A DNA stretch of 64,000 nt. It comes from Lichenibacterium dinghuense (lineage in GTDB: Bacteria; Pseudomonadota; Alphaproteobacteria; Rhizobiales; Beijerinckiaceae). The position numbers and the translations under genes are program-made. The notes below the pieces were generated by a model, which was given only the letters and a program-made list of their open reading frames with translations, was not told the origin of the DNA and ran no database searches. Where the stretch lies: positions 868,001 to 932,000 of the forward strand of contig NZ_JAJLMN010000001.1 in NCBI RefSeq assembly GCF_021730615.1, read 5' to 3'. This document shows positions 37,591 to 45,999 of the stretch, piece after piece; the stretch's first letter is position 1, and each line of letters starts with the position of its first letter.

Positions 37591-38220
37591 TCACAAGCCT
37601 TCCGCCAGCACCCTCAGAATGATCGCCGCCGAGGCCGCGCCCGGGTCGACGTGGCCGAGCGCGCGCTCGCCGAGCCGCGACGCCCGGCCCTTGGTGGCCG
37701 CCATCGCCTTCGTGGCTTCGGCGCCGGCCGCCGCCGCCTCCGCCGCGGCGCGCAGGCAGGCCTGGAGGTCCGAGCCCGCCGCGGCGGCGCGCTCCGCCGC
37801 CGCGGCGGCCGGCGCCCAGGCGTCGAGCATGGTCTTCTCGCCGGGCTGGGCCTTGCCGCGGTCGGCGACGCCCTTCGCCATCGCGGCGAGCGCGCCCACA
37901 ACGTCGTCGCGGCCGAGCGCCGCCCGGCCCTTCACGGCCGCCGCGGCGCGCAGGAAGGCCGTGGCGTAGAGCGGGCCCGTGGAAGCCCCGACCGCGTCGA
38001 GGAAGCTCCGGGCCGCCGCGGCGAAGACGCCGGCGGGGTCGGCGGGCGGGCTCGCCTCCAGGGCGCGCGACACGGCCGCGAAGCCCAGCGCCATGCCGAT
38101 GCCGTGGTCGGCGTCGCCGATCACCCCGTCGAGCCGGCACAGCTCGCCCTTCTCGGCCTCGATCGCGTCCCGCACGGCGCCGAGCGCCCGCACGAGGTCG
38201 CCCGCGGTGATCTCCCTCAT
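37591..38220 (-). CDS. dhaL: Dihydroxyacetone/tetrulose kinase, DhaL-type ATP-binding subunit
   Basis: 209 residues from ATG 38220, preceded by GAGGCAGGG. The all-helical DhaL barrel binds Mg-ADP/ATP with its Asp motif in GVIGDADHGIGMALGF. GASTGPLYATAFLRAA, GEKTMLDAWAP and KGRASRLGERALGHVDPGAASAA are typical. With DhaK it would phosphorylate dihydroxyacetone or a related ketose such as erythrulose. It starts 11 bases after the dhaK stop in the same operon. No DhaM phosphotransferase is present, so ATP is probably the direct donor. Confidence 0.9.
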   Translation of the reverse strand: MREITAGDLVRALGAVRDAIEAEKGELCRLDGVIGDADHGIGMALGFAAVSRALEASPPADPAGVFAAAARSFLDAVGASTGPLYATAFLRAAAAVKGRAALGRDDVVGALAAMAKGVADRGKAQPGEKTMLDAWAPAAAAAERAAAAGSDLQACLRAAAEAAAAGAEATKAMAATKGRASRLGERALGHVDPGAASAAIILRVLAEGL

Positions 38221-38231
38221 GGCGCCCTGCC

Positions 38232-39236
38232 TCACACCCGGAACTGCGCGGCGTCGGCCGGGCGGTCGAGCAGCGGGGTCAGCTCGTCGTCAAGCCACAT
38301 CAGCGTGATCGAGGCGCCCGCCATCTCCAGCGAGGTGCAGAAGGCGCCGACCCAGCTCCGGTGCACCGCGACGCCCCGCGCGTCGAGCCGCTGCTTCACC
38401 CGGCGCTGCAGCACGTAAAGCTCCATCATGGAGGTCGAGCCGAGCGAGTTCACCATCACGGCCACGCTGTCCCCGGCCTTCGCGCCGCATTCGGCGAAGA
38501 TGCGGTCGAGCATGTCGTCCGCCACGGCGTCGGCGGGCCGCAGCGGCGCGCGCAGGACGCCGGGCTCGCCGTGGATGCCCATGCCGACCTCCATCTCGCC
38601 CTCGCCGATCTCGAAGTTCGGCGTCAGCGTCTGCGGGAGCGAGCAGGGGGACAGCGCCACGCCCACCGTGAAGGTGCGCGCGTTCGCGCGGCGCGTCAGG
38701 CGCTCGACCTCGGCGAGCGGCAGCATGGCGTCGGCGGCGGCCCCCGCCACCTTGAACACGAAGGCGTTGCCGGCGACGCCGCGCCGCTCGGCCTCGCGGC
38801 CCTGCGGTGCCGAGGCGACGTCGTCTGTCGTCACCACGGTGCGGACCTCGATGCCGTCGAGCTCGGCCAGCTCGACCGCCATGTCGAAGTTCATGCAGTC
38901 GCCGGCGTAGTTGCCGTAGAGGTAGAGCACGCCGGCGCCGCCGTCGGCCGCGCGGGTCGCGGCGAGGATCGGATCGGGCGGCGGGGACGCGAAGACGTTG
39001 CCGACCGCCACCGCGTCGGCGAGGCCGCGGCCCACCAGCCCCGCGAAGGTCGGCTCGTGGCCCGAGCCGCCGCCGACCACGATGCCCACCTTGCCAGGGC
39101 GCGGCCCGTCGGCCGCCACCAGGGCGCGGCGGTGGCCCTCGGCCCGGCGCAGGTGGCGCGGATGCGCGGCCAGCATGCCCTCGACCATCTCGTCCACGAC
39201 GGCGTCGGGTTCGTTGATCAGCTTCTTGGTCGTCAT
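38232..39236 (-). CDS. dhaK: Dihydroxyacetone/tetrulose kinase, DhaK-type substrate-binding subunit
   Basis: 334 residues from ATG 39236. The substrate-binding half of a Dak-type kinase: KKLINEPDAVVDEMVEGMLAAHP, GIVVGGGSGHEPTFAGLVG, VLYLYGNYAGDCMNFDMA, VGVALSPCSLPQT, GMGIHGEPGV and VNSLGSTSMMELYVLQRRV. In the segment SPCSLPQT I recall classical DhaK carrying the His that binds the ketone; here it is Ser, so the substrate may differ. Divergent from the SorC-type regulator across 160 bases, it probably belongs to the same polyol pathway as the kinase and dehydrogenase genes to its right. Confidence 0.88.
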   Translation of the reverse strand: MTTKKLINEPDAVVDEMVEGMLAAHPRHLRRAEGHRRALVAADGPRPGKVGIVVGGGSGHEPTFAGLVGRGLADAVAVGNVFASPPPDPILAATRAADGGAGVLYLYGNYAGDCMNFDMAVELAELDGIEVRTVVTTDDVASAPQGREAERRGVAGNAFVFKVAGAAADAMLPLAEVERLTRRANARTFTVGVALSPCSLPQTLTPNFEIGEGEMEVGMGIHGEPGVLRAPLRPADAVADDMLDRIFAECGAKAGDSVAVMVNSLGSTSMMELYVLQRRVKQRLDARGVAVHRSWVGAFCTSLEMAGASITLMWLDDELTPLLDRPADAAQFRV

Positions 39237-39396
39237 GATGCCCTCCCGTGGTGCGAGATCAGCACGGGGCGCCGGCGGCGTCGAGCCCGGCGCCGGGGAG
39301 CGGCCGCGCCCACGCCGGATCGAGAAGGCGCTTGACGGCCGGTCCGCGTCGTGAAAGTTTTTACACAACGAGAATGATTTTTCAGGGTGGGACCGA
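39237..39396. promoter_or_regulatory. Divergent control region between dhaK and the SorC-type regulator
   Basis: 160 bases between divergent genes. The right part (39352-39384) is much more AT-rich than the surroundings (GTGAAAGTTTTTACACAACG...) and is bounded by TGAAA (39352-39356) and TTTCA (39380-39384) in inverted order. TTGACG at 39332-39337 could be a -35. The regulator at 39397 is the obvious candidate to bind here. Exact promoters could not be fixed. Confidence 0.45.
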
Positions 39397-40377
39397 GTGA
39401 GCCGCGCGCAGGAGCCCCCTTTCCTCGCAGAGGACGACGCCAGCCTGGCGGCGCGGGCCGCGTGGCTGCACCACGTCGGGCGGCTGACGCAGAGCGAGGT
39501 CGCCACCCGGCTCAACGTGCCCAACGTCAAGGCCCACCGCCTGATCGCCCGCGCGGGCCGCGAGGGCATGGTGCGGGTCTTCGTCGACGGCGAGATCGCC
39601 CGCTGCGTGCAGCTGGAGCAGCAGCTCTGCCGGGCCTACGGCCTCGCCTTCTGCGAGGTGGCGCCCAACCTCGACGACGAGCCGATGCCGCTGCGCGCGC
39701 TCGGCGTGCTCGGTGCCCGCTACCTCCGCCTCGTCTGCGAGCGGGGCACCGATCCGGTGATCGGCCTCGGCAACGGCCGCACGCTCGCGGCCTGCGTCGA
39801 GCACCTGCCGCGGGTCGACGCGGGGCGCATCAAGTTCGTGTCGCAGCTCGGCGGCTTCTCGCGCCGCTTCGCCGCGAACCCGTTCGACGTGATCAACCGC
39901 ATCGCCGAGCGCACGGGCGCCGAGGCCTACGTGCTGCCCGTGCCCTTCGCGCTGAACTCGCCCGAGGACCGCGCCGTGCTGATGGCGCAGCGCGGCGTCG
40001 AGGAGGTGTTTGCCCTCGCCCGCGGCGCCTCGCTGCGCTTCACCGGCATCGGCACCGTGGACGGGCACGCGGCCTCGCTCGGCATGTCCGGCATGATCGA
40101 GCCGGAGGAGTTCGACGAGGCGGCGCGGGCCGGAGGCCGCGGCGAGATCCTCGGCCACTTCTTCGACGAGGCCGGCCGCTGGGTCGAGACGGACCTGTCC
40201 GGCCGCATCGCCGCGATGGGGCCGGACGACCTCCGGAGCGGCAAGCTCGTCGCCGTGGCGGGCGGCGCCGGCAAGCCGGCCGCGATCCGGGCCGTGCTGT
40301 CGAGCGGGCTGCTGCACGGCCTCCTGACCGACGAGAGCACCGCCGCGGCGCTGCTGGGACCGCAGTTCAAGCTTTGA
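39397..40377 (+). CDS. SorC/DeoR-type sugar-binding regulator (EryD-like)
   Basis: 326 residues from GTG 39397 (GGTGGGA upstream). An N-terminal HTH (RAAWLHHVGRLTQSEVATRLNVPNVKAHRLIARA) is joined to a SorC-type sugar-phosphate-binding domain (DPVIGLGNGRTLAACVEHLPR, RIKFVSQLGGFSRR, GTVDGHAASLGMSGMI, VAVAGGAGKPAAIRAVLSSGLLHGLLTDESTAAALL). The arrangement before eryA/eryB-like genes matches EryD, the erythritol-operon repressor of Brucella and rhizobia. It is separated from eryA by 91 bases that contain a 14-codon ORF. The inducer is probably a tetrose or polyol phosphate. Confidence 0.85.
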   Translation: MSRAQEPPFLAEDDASLAARAAWLHHVGRLTQSEVATRLNVPNVKAHRLIARAGREGMVRVFVDGEIARCVQLEQQLCRAYGLAFCEVAPNLDDEPMPLRALGVLGARYLRLVCERGTDPVIGLGNGRTLAACVEHLPRVDAGRIKFVSQLGGFSRRFAANPFDVINRIAERTGAEAYVLPVPFALNSPEDRAVLMAQRGVEEVFALARGASLRFTGIGTVDGHAASLGMSGMIEPEEFDEAARAGGRGEILGHFFDEAGRWVETDLSGRIAAMGPDDLRSGKLVAVAGGAGKPAAIRAVLSSGLLHGLLTDESTAAALLGPQFKL

Positions 40378-40427
40378 AGCCCGCGCGAGGGCGGAACGCC
40401 CCGCGACACCGAGGGAGGGAGATCGGA

Positions 40428-40472
40428 ATGAGCAAACGCACCGCCCCCTCGCGCCGGGAGGCCCGCCGGTGA
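40428..40472 (+). CDS. 14-codon upstream ORF coupled to the kinase gene
   Basis: ATG 40428 is preceded by GAGGGAGGGAGATCGG, the best ribosome-binding site of the operon. The frame encodes MSKRTAPSRREARR and ends in TGA 40470-40472, overlapping the GTG start of the kinase gene (GTGA). It contains five Arg codons in 14, two of them at its end. It may load ribosomes for the kinase or attenuate it; a protein role is unlikely. Confidence 0.5.
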   Translation: MSKRTAPSRREARR

Positions 40473-42070
40473 CGCGCGACCTCGTCGTCGGCGTCGACGC
40501 CGGCACCTCCGTCATCAAGTCGATCGCCTTCACGCTCGCGGGCGAGCAGGTGGGCGTGTGCGCCCGCCCCAACCGCTACGCCACGGTCGAGGGCGCCGGC
40601 GCCGAGCAGGACATGGCGGCCACCTGGGCCGACGCGGCCGCGACGCTGCGCGGCCTCGCCGCCGAAGTGCCGGACCTCGCGTCCCGCGTCGCCGCGATCG
40701 GCGTCACGGCGCAGGGCGACGGAACCTGGCTGGTGGACGCGGAGGGCGAGCCCGCCGGCCCGGCGCTGATCTGGCTCGACGCCCGCGCGGCCGGGGTCAA
40801 CGAGGCGCTGCGCGCGTCCCCGGCCGGGCGCCGCCACTTCGAGAGCACCGGCTCGGGCCTCGCGGCCTGCCAGATGGGCCCGCAGCTCCTGTGGCTGGAG
40901 CGGCACCGGCCGGACGTGATGGCCCGCGCCGCGACCGCCTTCCACCTCAAGGACTGGCTCTACTTCAAGCTCACCGGCATCCGCGCCGCCGACCCGTCCG
41001 AGGGCGTCCACTCCTTCGGCGACTTCCGCACGATGGACTACGCCCCGGCGCTGCTCGACGAACTCGGGCTCGGCGCGCGGCGCGGGCTGCTGCCGCCGGT
41101 GGTGGACGGCGCCGGCCGCGCCGGGCGCATGAGCCGCGCCGCCGCGGCGGAGGTCGGCCTCGGCGAAGGGCTGCCGATCGTGCTCGGGCCCATCGACATC
41201 GTGGCGACCGGCCTCGGCGCCGGGCTCTACGACCCCGAGCGCGACACGGGCTGCACGATCGTCGGCTCGACCGGCATGCACATGCGCATCGCCCGCTCGG
41301 CGGCCGCCGTCCGGCTCAACCGGGAAAGCACCGGCTACACGCTGGCCTTCCCGGTGCCGGGCACCTTCGCCCAGCTCCAGAGCAACATGGCCTCGACGCT
41401 CAACATCGACTGGCTGGTCGACCTCGCGCGCGGCGTGCTGCGCCAGCACGGCGTCGAGAAGAGCCGCACCGACATCTTCCTCGACCTCGACGACCACGTG
41501 CTGCGGGCCGAGGCCGGCGCGATCCTGTACCACCCCTACATCTCGGAGGCGGGCGAGCGCGGCCCCTTCGTGGACGCCGCGGCGCGCGCCGCCTTCCACG
41601 GCCTGTCGGCCCGCCACAGCTTCAACGACCTGATGCGGGCCGTCTACGAGGGCCTCGGCTTCGCGGCGCGCGACTGCTACGCCGCCATGGGCTCCGTCCC
41701 GTCCGAGGTGCGCGTCACCGGCGGCGCGGCGCGCTCGAAGGCGCTGCGCATGATCCTGGGCGCCGCGCTCGGCACCCGCATCCGCACCTCGACGCGCGAG
41801 GAGGCGGGCGCCGCCGGGGCCGCCATGGTGGCGGCCGTGTCGACCGGCCTCGTCCCCGACATGGAGAGCTGCATCGCGCGCTGGGTCGACCCGACCCTCG
41901 GCGATGCGCAGGAGCCCGACGCCGCCCTCGCGCACCGCTACGACCGGCTATTCCCCGCCTACGTGGCGGCCCGCCAGGCGGCCCCGCCGGTGTGGCGGGC
42001 GATGCTGGCCGCCAGGGGCGGCGGGGACGCGCGGGATGACGAAGCGAGCCTGAAGGAGAGCGCGCCATGA
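40469..42070 (+). CDS. eryA: FGGY-family polyol kinase, erythritol kinase-like
   Basis: 533 residues from GTG 40469 (GGGAGG upstream). ATP-dependent phosphorylation of a polyol, probably erythritol. The ATPase motif is VVGVDAGTSVIKSIAF, and WLDARAAGVNEALRASPAGR, FHLKDWLYFKLTGIRAADPSEGVHSFGDFRT, LGPIDIVATGLGAGLYD and VTGGAARSKALRMILGAALG follow. These agree with EryA as I remember it better than with glycerol kinase. The stop overlaps the start of the dehydrogenase gene (ATGA). Glycerol or another polyol remains possible; assay needed to fix specificity. Confidence 0.8.
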   Translation: MTRDLVVGVDAGTSVIKSIAFTLAGEQVGVCARPNRYATVEGAGAEQDMAATWADAAATLRGLAAEVPDLASRVAAIGVTAQGDGTWLVDAEGEPAGPALIWLDARAAGVNEALRASPAGRRHFESTGSGLAACQMGPQLLWLERHRPDVMARAATAFHLKDWLYFKLTGIRAADPSEGVHSFGDFRTMDYAPALLDELGLGARRGLLPPVVDGAGRAGRMSRAAAAEVGLGEGLPIVLGPIDIVATGLGAGLYDPERDTGCTIVGSTGMHMRIARSAAAVRLNRESTGYTLAFPVPGTFAQLQSNMASTLNIDWLVDLARGVLRQHGVEKSRTDIFLDLDDHVLRAEAGAILYHPYISEAGERGPFVDAAARAAFHGLSARHSFNDLMRAVYEGLGFAARDCYAAMGSVPSEVRVTGGAARSKALRMILGAALGTRIRTSTREEAGAAGAAMVAAVSTGLVPDMESCIARWVDPTLGDAQEPDAALAHRYDRLFPAYVAARQAAPPVWRAMLAARGGGDARDDEASLKESAP

Positions 42071-43569
42071 CGGACCACGGGATCGTCGACCTCGCCATCA
42101 TCGGCGGGGGCGTCAACGGCGCCGGCATCGCGCGCGACGCCTCGGGCCGCGGCCTCAAGGTGCTGCTGTGCGAGAAGGGCGACCTCGCCGAGGGCACGAG
42201 CTCGCGCTCGGGCAAGCTCGTGCACGGGGGCCTGCGCTACCTCGAATATTACGAGTTCCGCCTCGTGCGCGAGGCGCTGATCGAGCGCGAGGTGCTGCTG
42301 CGCGCGGCGCCCCACATCATCTGGCCGATGCGCTTCGTGCTGCCGCACTCGCCCGAGCAGCGCCCGGCCTGGATGGTGCGGGCGGGCCTGTTCCTCTACG
42401 ACCACCTCGGCGGCCGCAAGATGCTGCCCGGCTCGCGCAAGCTCGACCTGCGCTCGGCGCCGGAAGGGCGCGCGATCAGCAAGGATTACACGACGGCCTT
42501 CGAATACAGCGACTGCTGGGTCGACGACGCGCGGCTGGTGGTGCTGAACGCCCTGGATGCCAAGCAGCGCGGCGCGACGGTGCTCACCCGCACGGCCGCC
42601 GTCTCGGCGCGGCGCGGCGACGACGGGCTGTGGCTCGTCACCATGAAGGGCGCCGACGGCACGGAAAGCCGCGTGAGGGCGCGGGCGCTGGTCAACTCGG
42701 CCGGCCCCTGGGTCGAGGACGTGGTCGGCCGCGTCGCGGGCCGCAACACGTCCTACAAGGTGCGGCTCGTGAAGGGCTCGCACATCGTCGTGCCGAAGTT
42801 CTGGGACGGCCCGCAGGCCTACCTGTTCCAGAACGACGACAAGCGGGTGATCTTCGTCAACCCCTACGAGGGCAACCTGTGCCTCATCGGCACGACCGAC
42901 ATCCCGTATACCGGCGACCCGAAGGACGTCGCCATCGACCAGAACGAGATCGACTACCTGCTGCGCGTCGTGAACCGCTACGCGGCGAAGCCGCTGAAGC
43001 AGAGCGACATCGTCCACTCCTTCTCGGGGGTGCGGCCGCTCTACGACAACAACGCGGACGCCAACGCCTCCGCGGTGACGCGCGACTACGTGTTCGAGGT
43101 GGACGATCCCGAGGGCCAGCCGCCGCTGCTCTCGGTGTTCGGCGGCAAGATCACCACCTTCCGCAAGCTCGCCGAACACGCGCTCGACCGGCTGACCAAG
43201 ACCTTCCCGCAGATGGGCCGCGCCTGGACGGCCGACGCGACGCTGCCGGGCGGCGACCTGCCGGACGCCGACTTTCCGGCCTTCCTGTCGGCCCTGCGCG
43301 CCGAGTACCCCTGGCTGCCCGCCGACCTCGCCGAGCACTATGCCCACCTCTACGGCACGCGCGCGCGTGCGCTGCTCGGCGACGCGAAGGGCCTGGACGC
43401 GCTCGGCCCCCACCACGGGGCGCTGCTCTACGGGCGCGAGGTCGAGTTCCTGCGCGACACCGAATGGGCGCTGACCCCCGCCGACGTGCTGACCCGCCGC
43501 ACCAAGCACGGCCTGCACATGAGCGCGGGCGAGCGCCTCGCCTTCGAGCGCACCATGGAGGCGGCGTGA
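42067..43569 (+). CDS. eryB: GlpD-family FAD dehydrogenase, erythritol-phosphate/glycerol-3-phosphate type
   Basis: 500 residues. FAD-binding DLAIIGGGVNGAGIARDASGRG, then SSRSGKLVHGGLRYLEYYEFRLVREALIEREVLLRAAPHI, typical of GlpD. VKGSHIVVPKFW, LIGTTDIPYTGDP and SGVRPLYDN (substrate pocket) and FGGKITTFRKLAEHAL are intact. It would oxidise the phosphate made by the upstream kinase and pass electrons to quinone at the inner membrane. Coupled to the kinase by ATGA. The choice between EryB and GlpD rests on neighbours only. Confidence 0.82.
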   Translation: MTDHGIVDLAIIGGGVNGAGIARDASGRGLKVLLCEKGDLAEGTSSRSGKLVHGGLRYLEYYEFRLVREALIEREVLLRAAPHIIWPMRFVLPHSPEQRPAWMVRAGLFLYDHLGGRKMLPGSRKLDLRSAPEGRAISKDYTTAFEYSDCWVDDARLVVLNALDAKQRGATVLTRTAAVSARRGDDGLWLVTMKGADGTESRVRARALVNSAGPWVEDVVGRVAGRNTSYKVRLVKGSHIVVPKFWDGPQAYLFQNDDKRVIFVNPYEGNLCLIGTTDIPYTGDPKDVAIDQNEIDYLLRVVNRYAAKPLKQSDIVHSFSGVRPLYDNNADANASAVTRDYVFEVDDPEGQPPLLSVFGGKITTFRKLAEHALDRLTKTFPQMGRAWTADATLPGGDLPDADFPAFLSALRAEYPWLPADLAEHYAHLYGTRARALLGDAKGLDALGPHHGALLYGREVEFLRDTEWALTPADVLTRRTKHGLHMSAGERLAFERTMEAA

Positions 43570-43598
43570 GCGCGGAGATCGAGCTGACGTCACCCTCC

Positions 43599-43714
43599 CT
43601 CATCCTGAGCAGGGTCCGGAGGACCCGTGTCGAAGGACGTACGAGCGGGCCGCTGCTGCGCGGAGAGCGCCTGCGTCCTTCGACACGGGGCCTCCGGCCC
43701 CTGCTCAGGATGAG
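43599..43714. repeat. Palindromic interspersed repeat, copy 2
   Basis: Ends CTCATCCTG (43599-43607) and CAGGATGAG (43706-43714) are exact inverted copies. The inner arms CGTGTCGAAGGACG and CGTCCTTCGACACG are also perfect. Ends and arms match copy 1 at 37419-37530; the centre differs. It sits inside the operon between the dehydrogenase and DUF2291 genes, where the hairpin could terminate or moderate transcription into the transporter genes. Confidence 0.8.
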
Positions 43715-43765
43715 GACGGATGAGAGCATACGAGGCTCAAACGACGGACTGAGAAAGCGCATCCC

Positions 43766-44419
43766 ATGAGCACCCTCACCCCCGCCGCCCCGCGGCGCGA
43801 CAAGGCCCGGACCCGCGCGGCGGTGGCCGGGGCCGTCGCGGCCGCACTCGTCCTCGCCATGGCGCTCGACACCAAGTGGGTGAAGAGCGGCGGCGCGGCC
43901 GACGTCGCGCCCGGCACCTTCTCGCCCCTCGCCTACGGCCAGAAGACGTTCCCGATCGTGCAGAAGGCGATCCTCGGCCGCGCCGTGCCGGCGCCCGCGC
44001 TGGCGGCCGCCATCGCCAAGGACCCGGCCGCCGCCGCCAAGCAGTACGGCGTCCCGTCGGGCGTCGGCGTGGAATATCCCGTGTCCTTCACCGGCACGCT
44101 CGGCGACGGCGACTTCGGCAACTACGACGTGCACGTCGACGGCATGCCGGACACACCCAAGGTCGCGCTGCAGACCGGCCCCGCCATCATGGGCACGGAC
44201 CTGCGCGACGCGACCGGGACGATCGAGTTCGGCCAGTTCACCAACCAGATCGACTATCAGAACGCCGGCTCGGCGCTGAACAAGGAGATGAAGAAGCAGG
44301 TCCTGTCCCGGCTCGACACCTCCGACCTCAAGGGCAAGACCGTGTCGGTCGTGGGCGTGTTCCAGCTCACCGATCCCGCCAAGTGGCTCGTCACCCCCGT
44401 GTCGCTGGAGGTGAAGTGA
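43766..44419 (+). CDS. DUF2291 membrane-anchored lipoprotein-like protein
   Basis: 217 residues. An N-terminal helix (AAVAGAVAAALVLAMALDTKWV) anchors an extracytoplasmic domain with GTFSPLAYGQKTFPIVQ, YPVSFTGTLGDGDFGNYDVHVDGMP and the closing GVFQLTDPAKWLVTPVSLEVK. DUF2291 proteins accompany ribose-type ABC importers of polyol operons in rhizobia and may help substrate uptake. The stop shares one base with the ATP-binding gene start. Exact function unknown. Confidence 0.85.
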   Translation: MSTLTPAAPRRDKARTRAAVAGAVAAALVLAMALDTKWVKSGGAADVAPGTFSPLAYGQKTFPIVQKAILGRAVPAPALAAAIAKDPAAAAKQYGVPSGVGVEYPVSFTGTLGDGDFGNYDVHVDGMPDTPKVALQTGPAIMGTDLRDATGTIEFGQFTNQIDYQNAGSALNKEMKKQVLSRLDTSDLKGKTVSVVGVFQLTDPAKWLVTPVSLEVK

Positions 44420-45975
44420 TGGCGGCCGCCGCCCCGGCGCCAGCCGGCGCGTCCGGCGAGGTGGTGCTCACGGCCCGCGACGTCGCGAAATCCTACGGCG
44501 CCGTGCACGCGCTGAAGGGCGTCGCCTTCGACGTCCGCGCCGGCAAGGTGACGACGCTGTTCGGCGAGAACGGCGCCGGCAAGTCGACGCTGATGAAGAT
44601 CCTGTCGGGCGTCATCAGGCCGACCTCCGGCACGGTGGAGCTCCGCGGCGAGCCCGTGGTCTTCGCCTCCTCGTCGGACGCGCGGGACCGCGGCATCTCC
44701 ATCATCCACCAGGAGCTGAGCCTCGCGCCCAACCTGTCCGTGCGCGACAACATCTTCATGGGCCGCGAGATCGCGGGACCCTCCGGCATCGACTACGCCG
44801 AGGAGGCGCGCCAAGCGAGCGCCCTGATGGCGGAGCTCGAGGAGGACATCGACCCGATGACGCCGGTCGAGGACCTGCGCCTCGGCCAGCAGCAGATCGT
44901 CGAGATCGCCCGCGCGCTGTCGGTGAAGTCGCGCATCCTCATCATGGACGAGCCGACGTCCGCCTTGAGTGCGTCAGAGGTCGAGGTGCTGTTCAAGGTC
45001 ATCCGCGACCTCACGAGCCGCGGCGTCGCCATCGTGTACATCTCCCACCACCTCGAGGAGGCGCTGGAGATCACCGACCATGCTGTGGTGCTGCGCGACG
45101 GCGCCATGACGGCCAAGGCCGACAGGGCCGACATCGACCTCGAGTGGATCGTGCGCAACATGGTGGGCGAGGGCTTCGACCTCGGCTCGCCGCCGGCCGG
45201 CTACCCGTTCGGCGAGGTCGCGCTGTCGGTGCGGGGCGTCAGCGTCGCCGACAGGGCCGGCCACGGCGCCCTCGTGGTGGACGACCTGTCGCTCGACGTG
45301 AGGGCCGGCGAGATCGTGTGCATCTACGGCCTGATGGGGGCGGGGCGCACGGAGCTGCTCGAAACCGTCTTCGGCCGCGTGCCCAAGGTCGCGGGCGAGG
45401 TGTGGCTCGAAGGGCGGGAGATCTCCGGCCTCACCATCGCCGAGCGCATCGCGGACGGGCTCGCCCTCGTGCCGGAGGACCGGCAGCGCGACGGCCTCGT
45501 GCAGACCATGTCGGTCGGCGAGAACCTGTCGCTGGCCTCGATCGCCGCCTTCGCCAGGCGCCTGTTCCTGTCGCGCCCCGCCGAGCGCCGCGTCGTCGAC
45601 GCGTCGATCCGCGCCGTCACGGTGAAGACGGCCGGCCCCGGCGCGCCCATCGGCTCGCTGTCGGGCGGCAACCAGCAGAAGGTGGTGATCGGCAAGATGC
45701 TGGGCACCCACCCGCGCGTCATCATGCTCGACGAGCCGTCCCGCGGCATCGACATCGGCGCCAAGGCGGAGGTGTTCCGCATCCTCGCCGAGCGCGCGAA
45801 GGCCGGCCTCGCCGTGGTGTTCTCGACCTCGGAGGTGTCCGAGTGCCTGTCGATCGCCCACCGGGTCGTCGTGATGAGCCGCGGCCGCATCGCGGCCGAG
45901 TTCGGCCGGACCGGCGGCCGCGCCGTCACCAAGGAACAGATCATGGCCGCCTCCGGCGAAGCCGTGACGGCCTGA
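44419..45975 (+). CDS. Sugar/polyol ABC transporter ATP-binding protein (RbsA type)
   Basis: 518 residues with two fused ABC domains. The first has GENGAGKSTLMKIL and DEPTSAL. The second has the degenerate P-loop GLMGAGRTE usual in RbsA-type proteins, then LSGGNQQKVVIGKML and DEPSRGID. It energises import with the permease and binding protein encoded next. Start ATG 44419 overlaps the DUF2291 stop by one base. Peripheral on the inner membrane. Confidence 0.93.
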   Translation: MAAAAPAPAGASGEVVLTARDVAKSYGAVHALKGVAFDVRAGKVTTLFGENGAGKSTLMKILSGVIRPTSGTVELRGEPVVFASSSDARDRGISIIHQELSLAPNLSVRDNIFMGREIAGPSGIDYAEEARQASALMAELEEDIDPMTPVEDLRLGQQQIVEIARALSVKSRILIMDEPTSALSASEVEVLFKVIRDLTSRGVAIVYISHHLEEALEITDHAVVLRDGAMTAKADRADIDLEWIVRNMVGEGFDLGSPPAGYPFGEVALSVRGVSVADRAGHGALVVDDLSLDVRAGEIVCIYGLMGAGRTELLETVFGRVPKVAGEVWLEGREISGLTIAERIADGLALVPEDRQRDGLVQTMSVGENLSLASIAAFARRLFLSRPAERRVVDASIRAVTVKTAGPGAPIGSLSGGNQQKVVIGKMLGTHPRVIMLDEPSRGIDIGAKAEVFRILAERAKAGLAVVFSTSEVSECLSIAHRVVVMSRGRIAAEFGRTGGRAVTKEQIMAASGEAVTA

Positions 45976-45999
45976 CAAGACGCCCGGAGGGAGCGACCC

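Noticed and set aside
39332-39384. A fully assigned promoter for the polyol regulator
   Set aside because: TTGACG is present but no -10 at proper spacing is convincing, so only a control region is listed.
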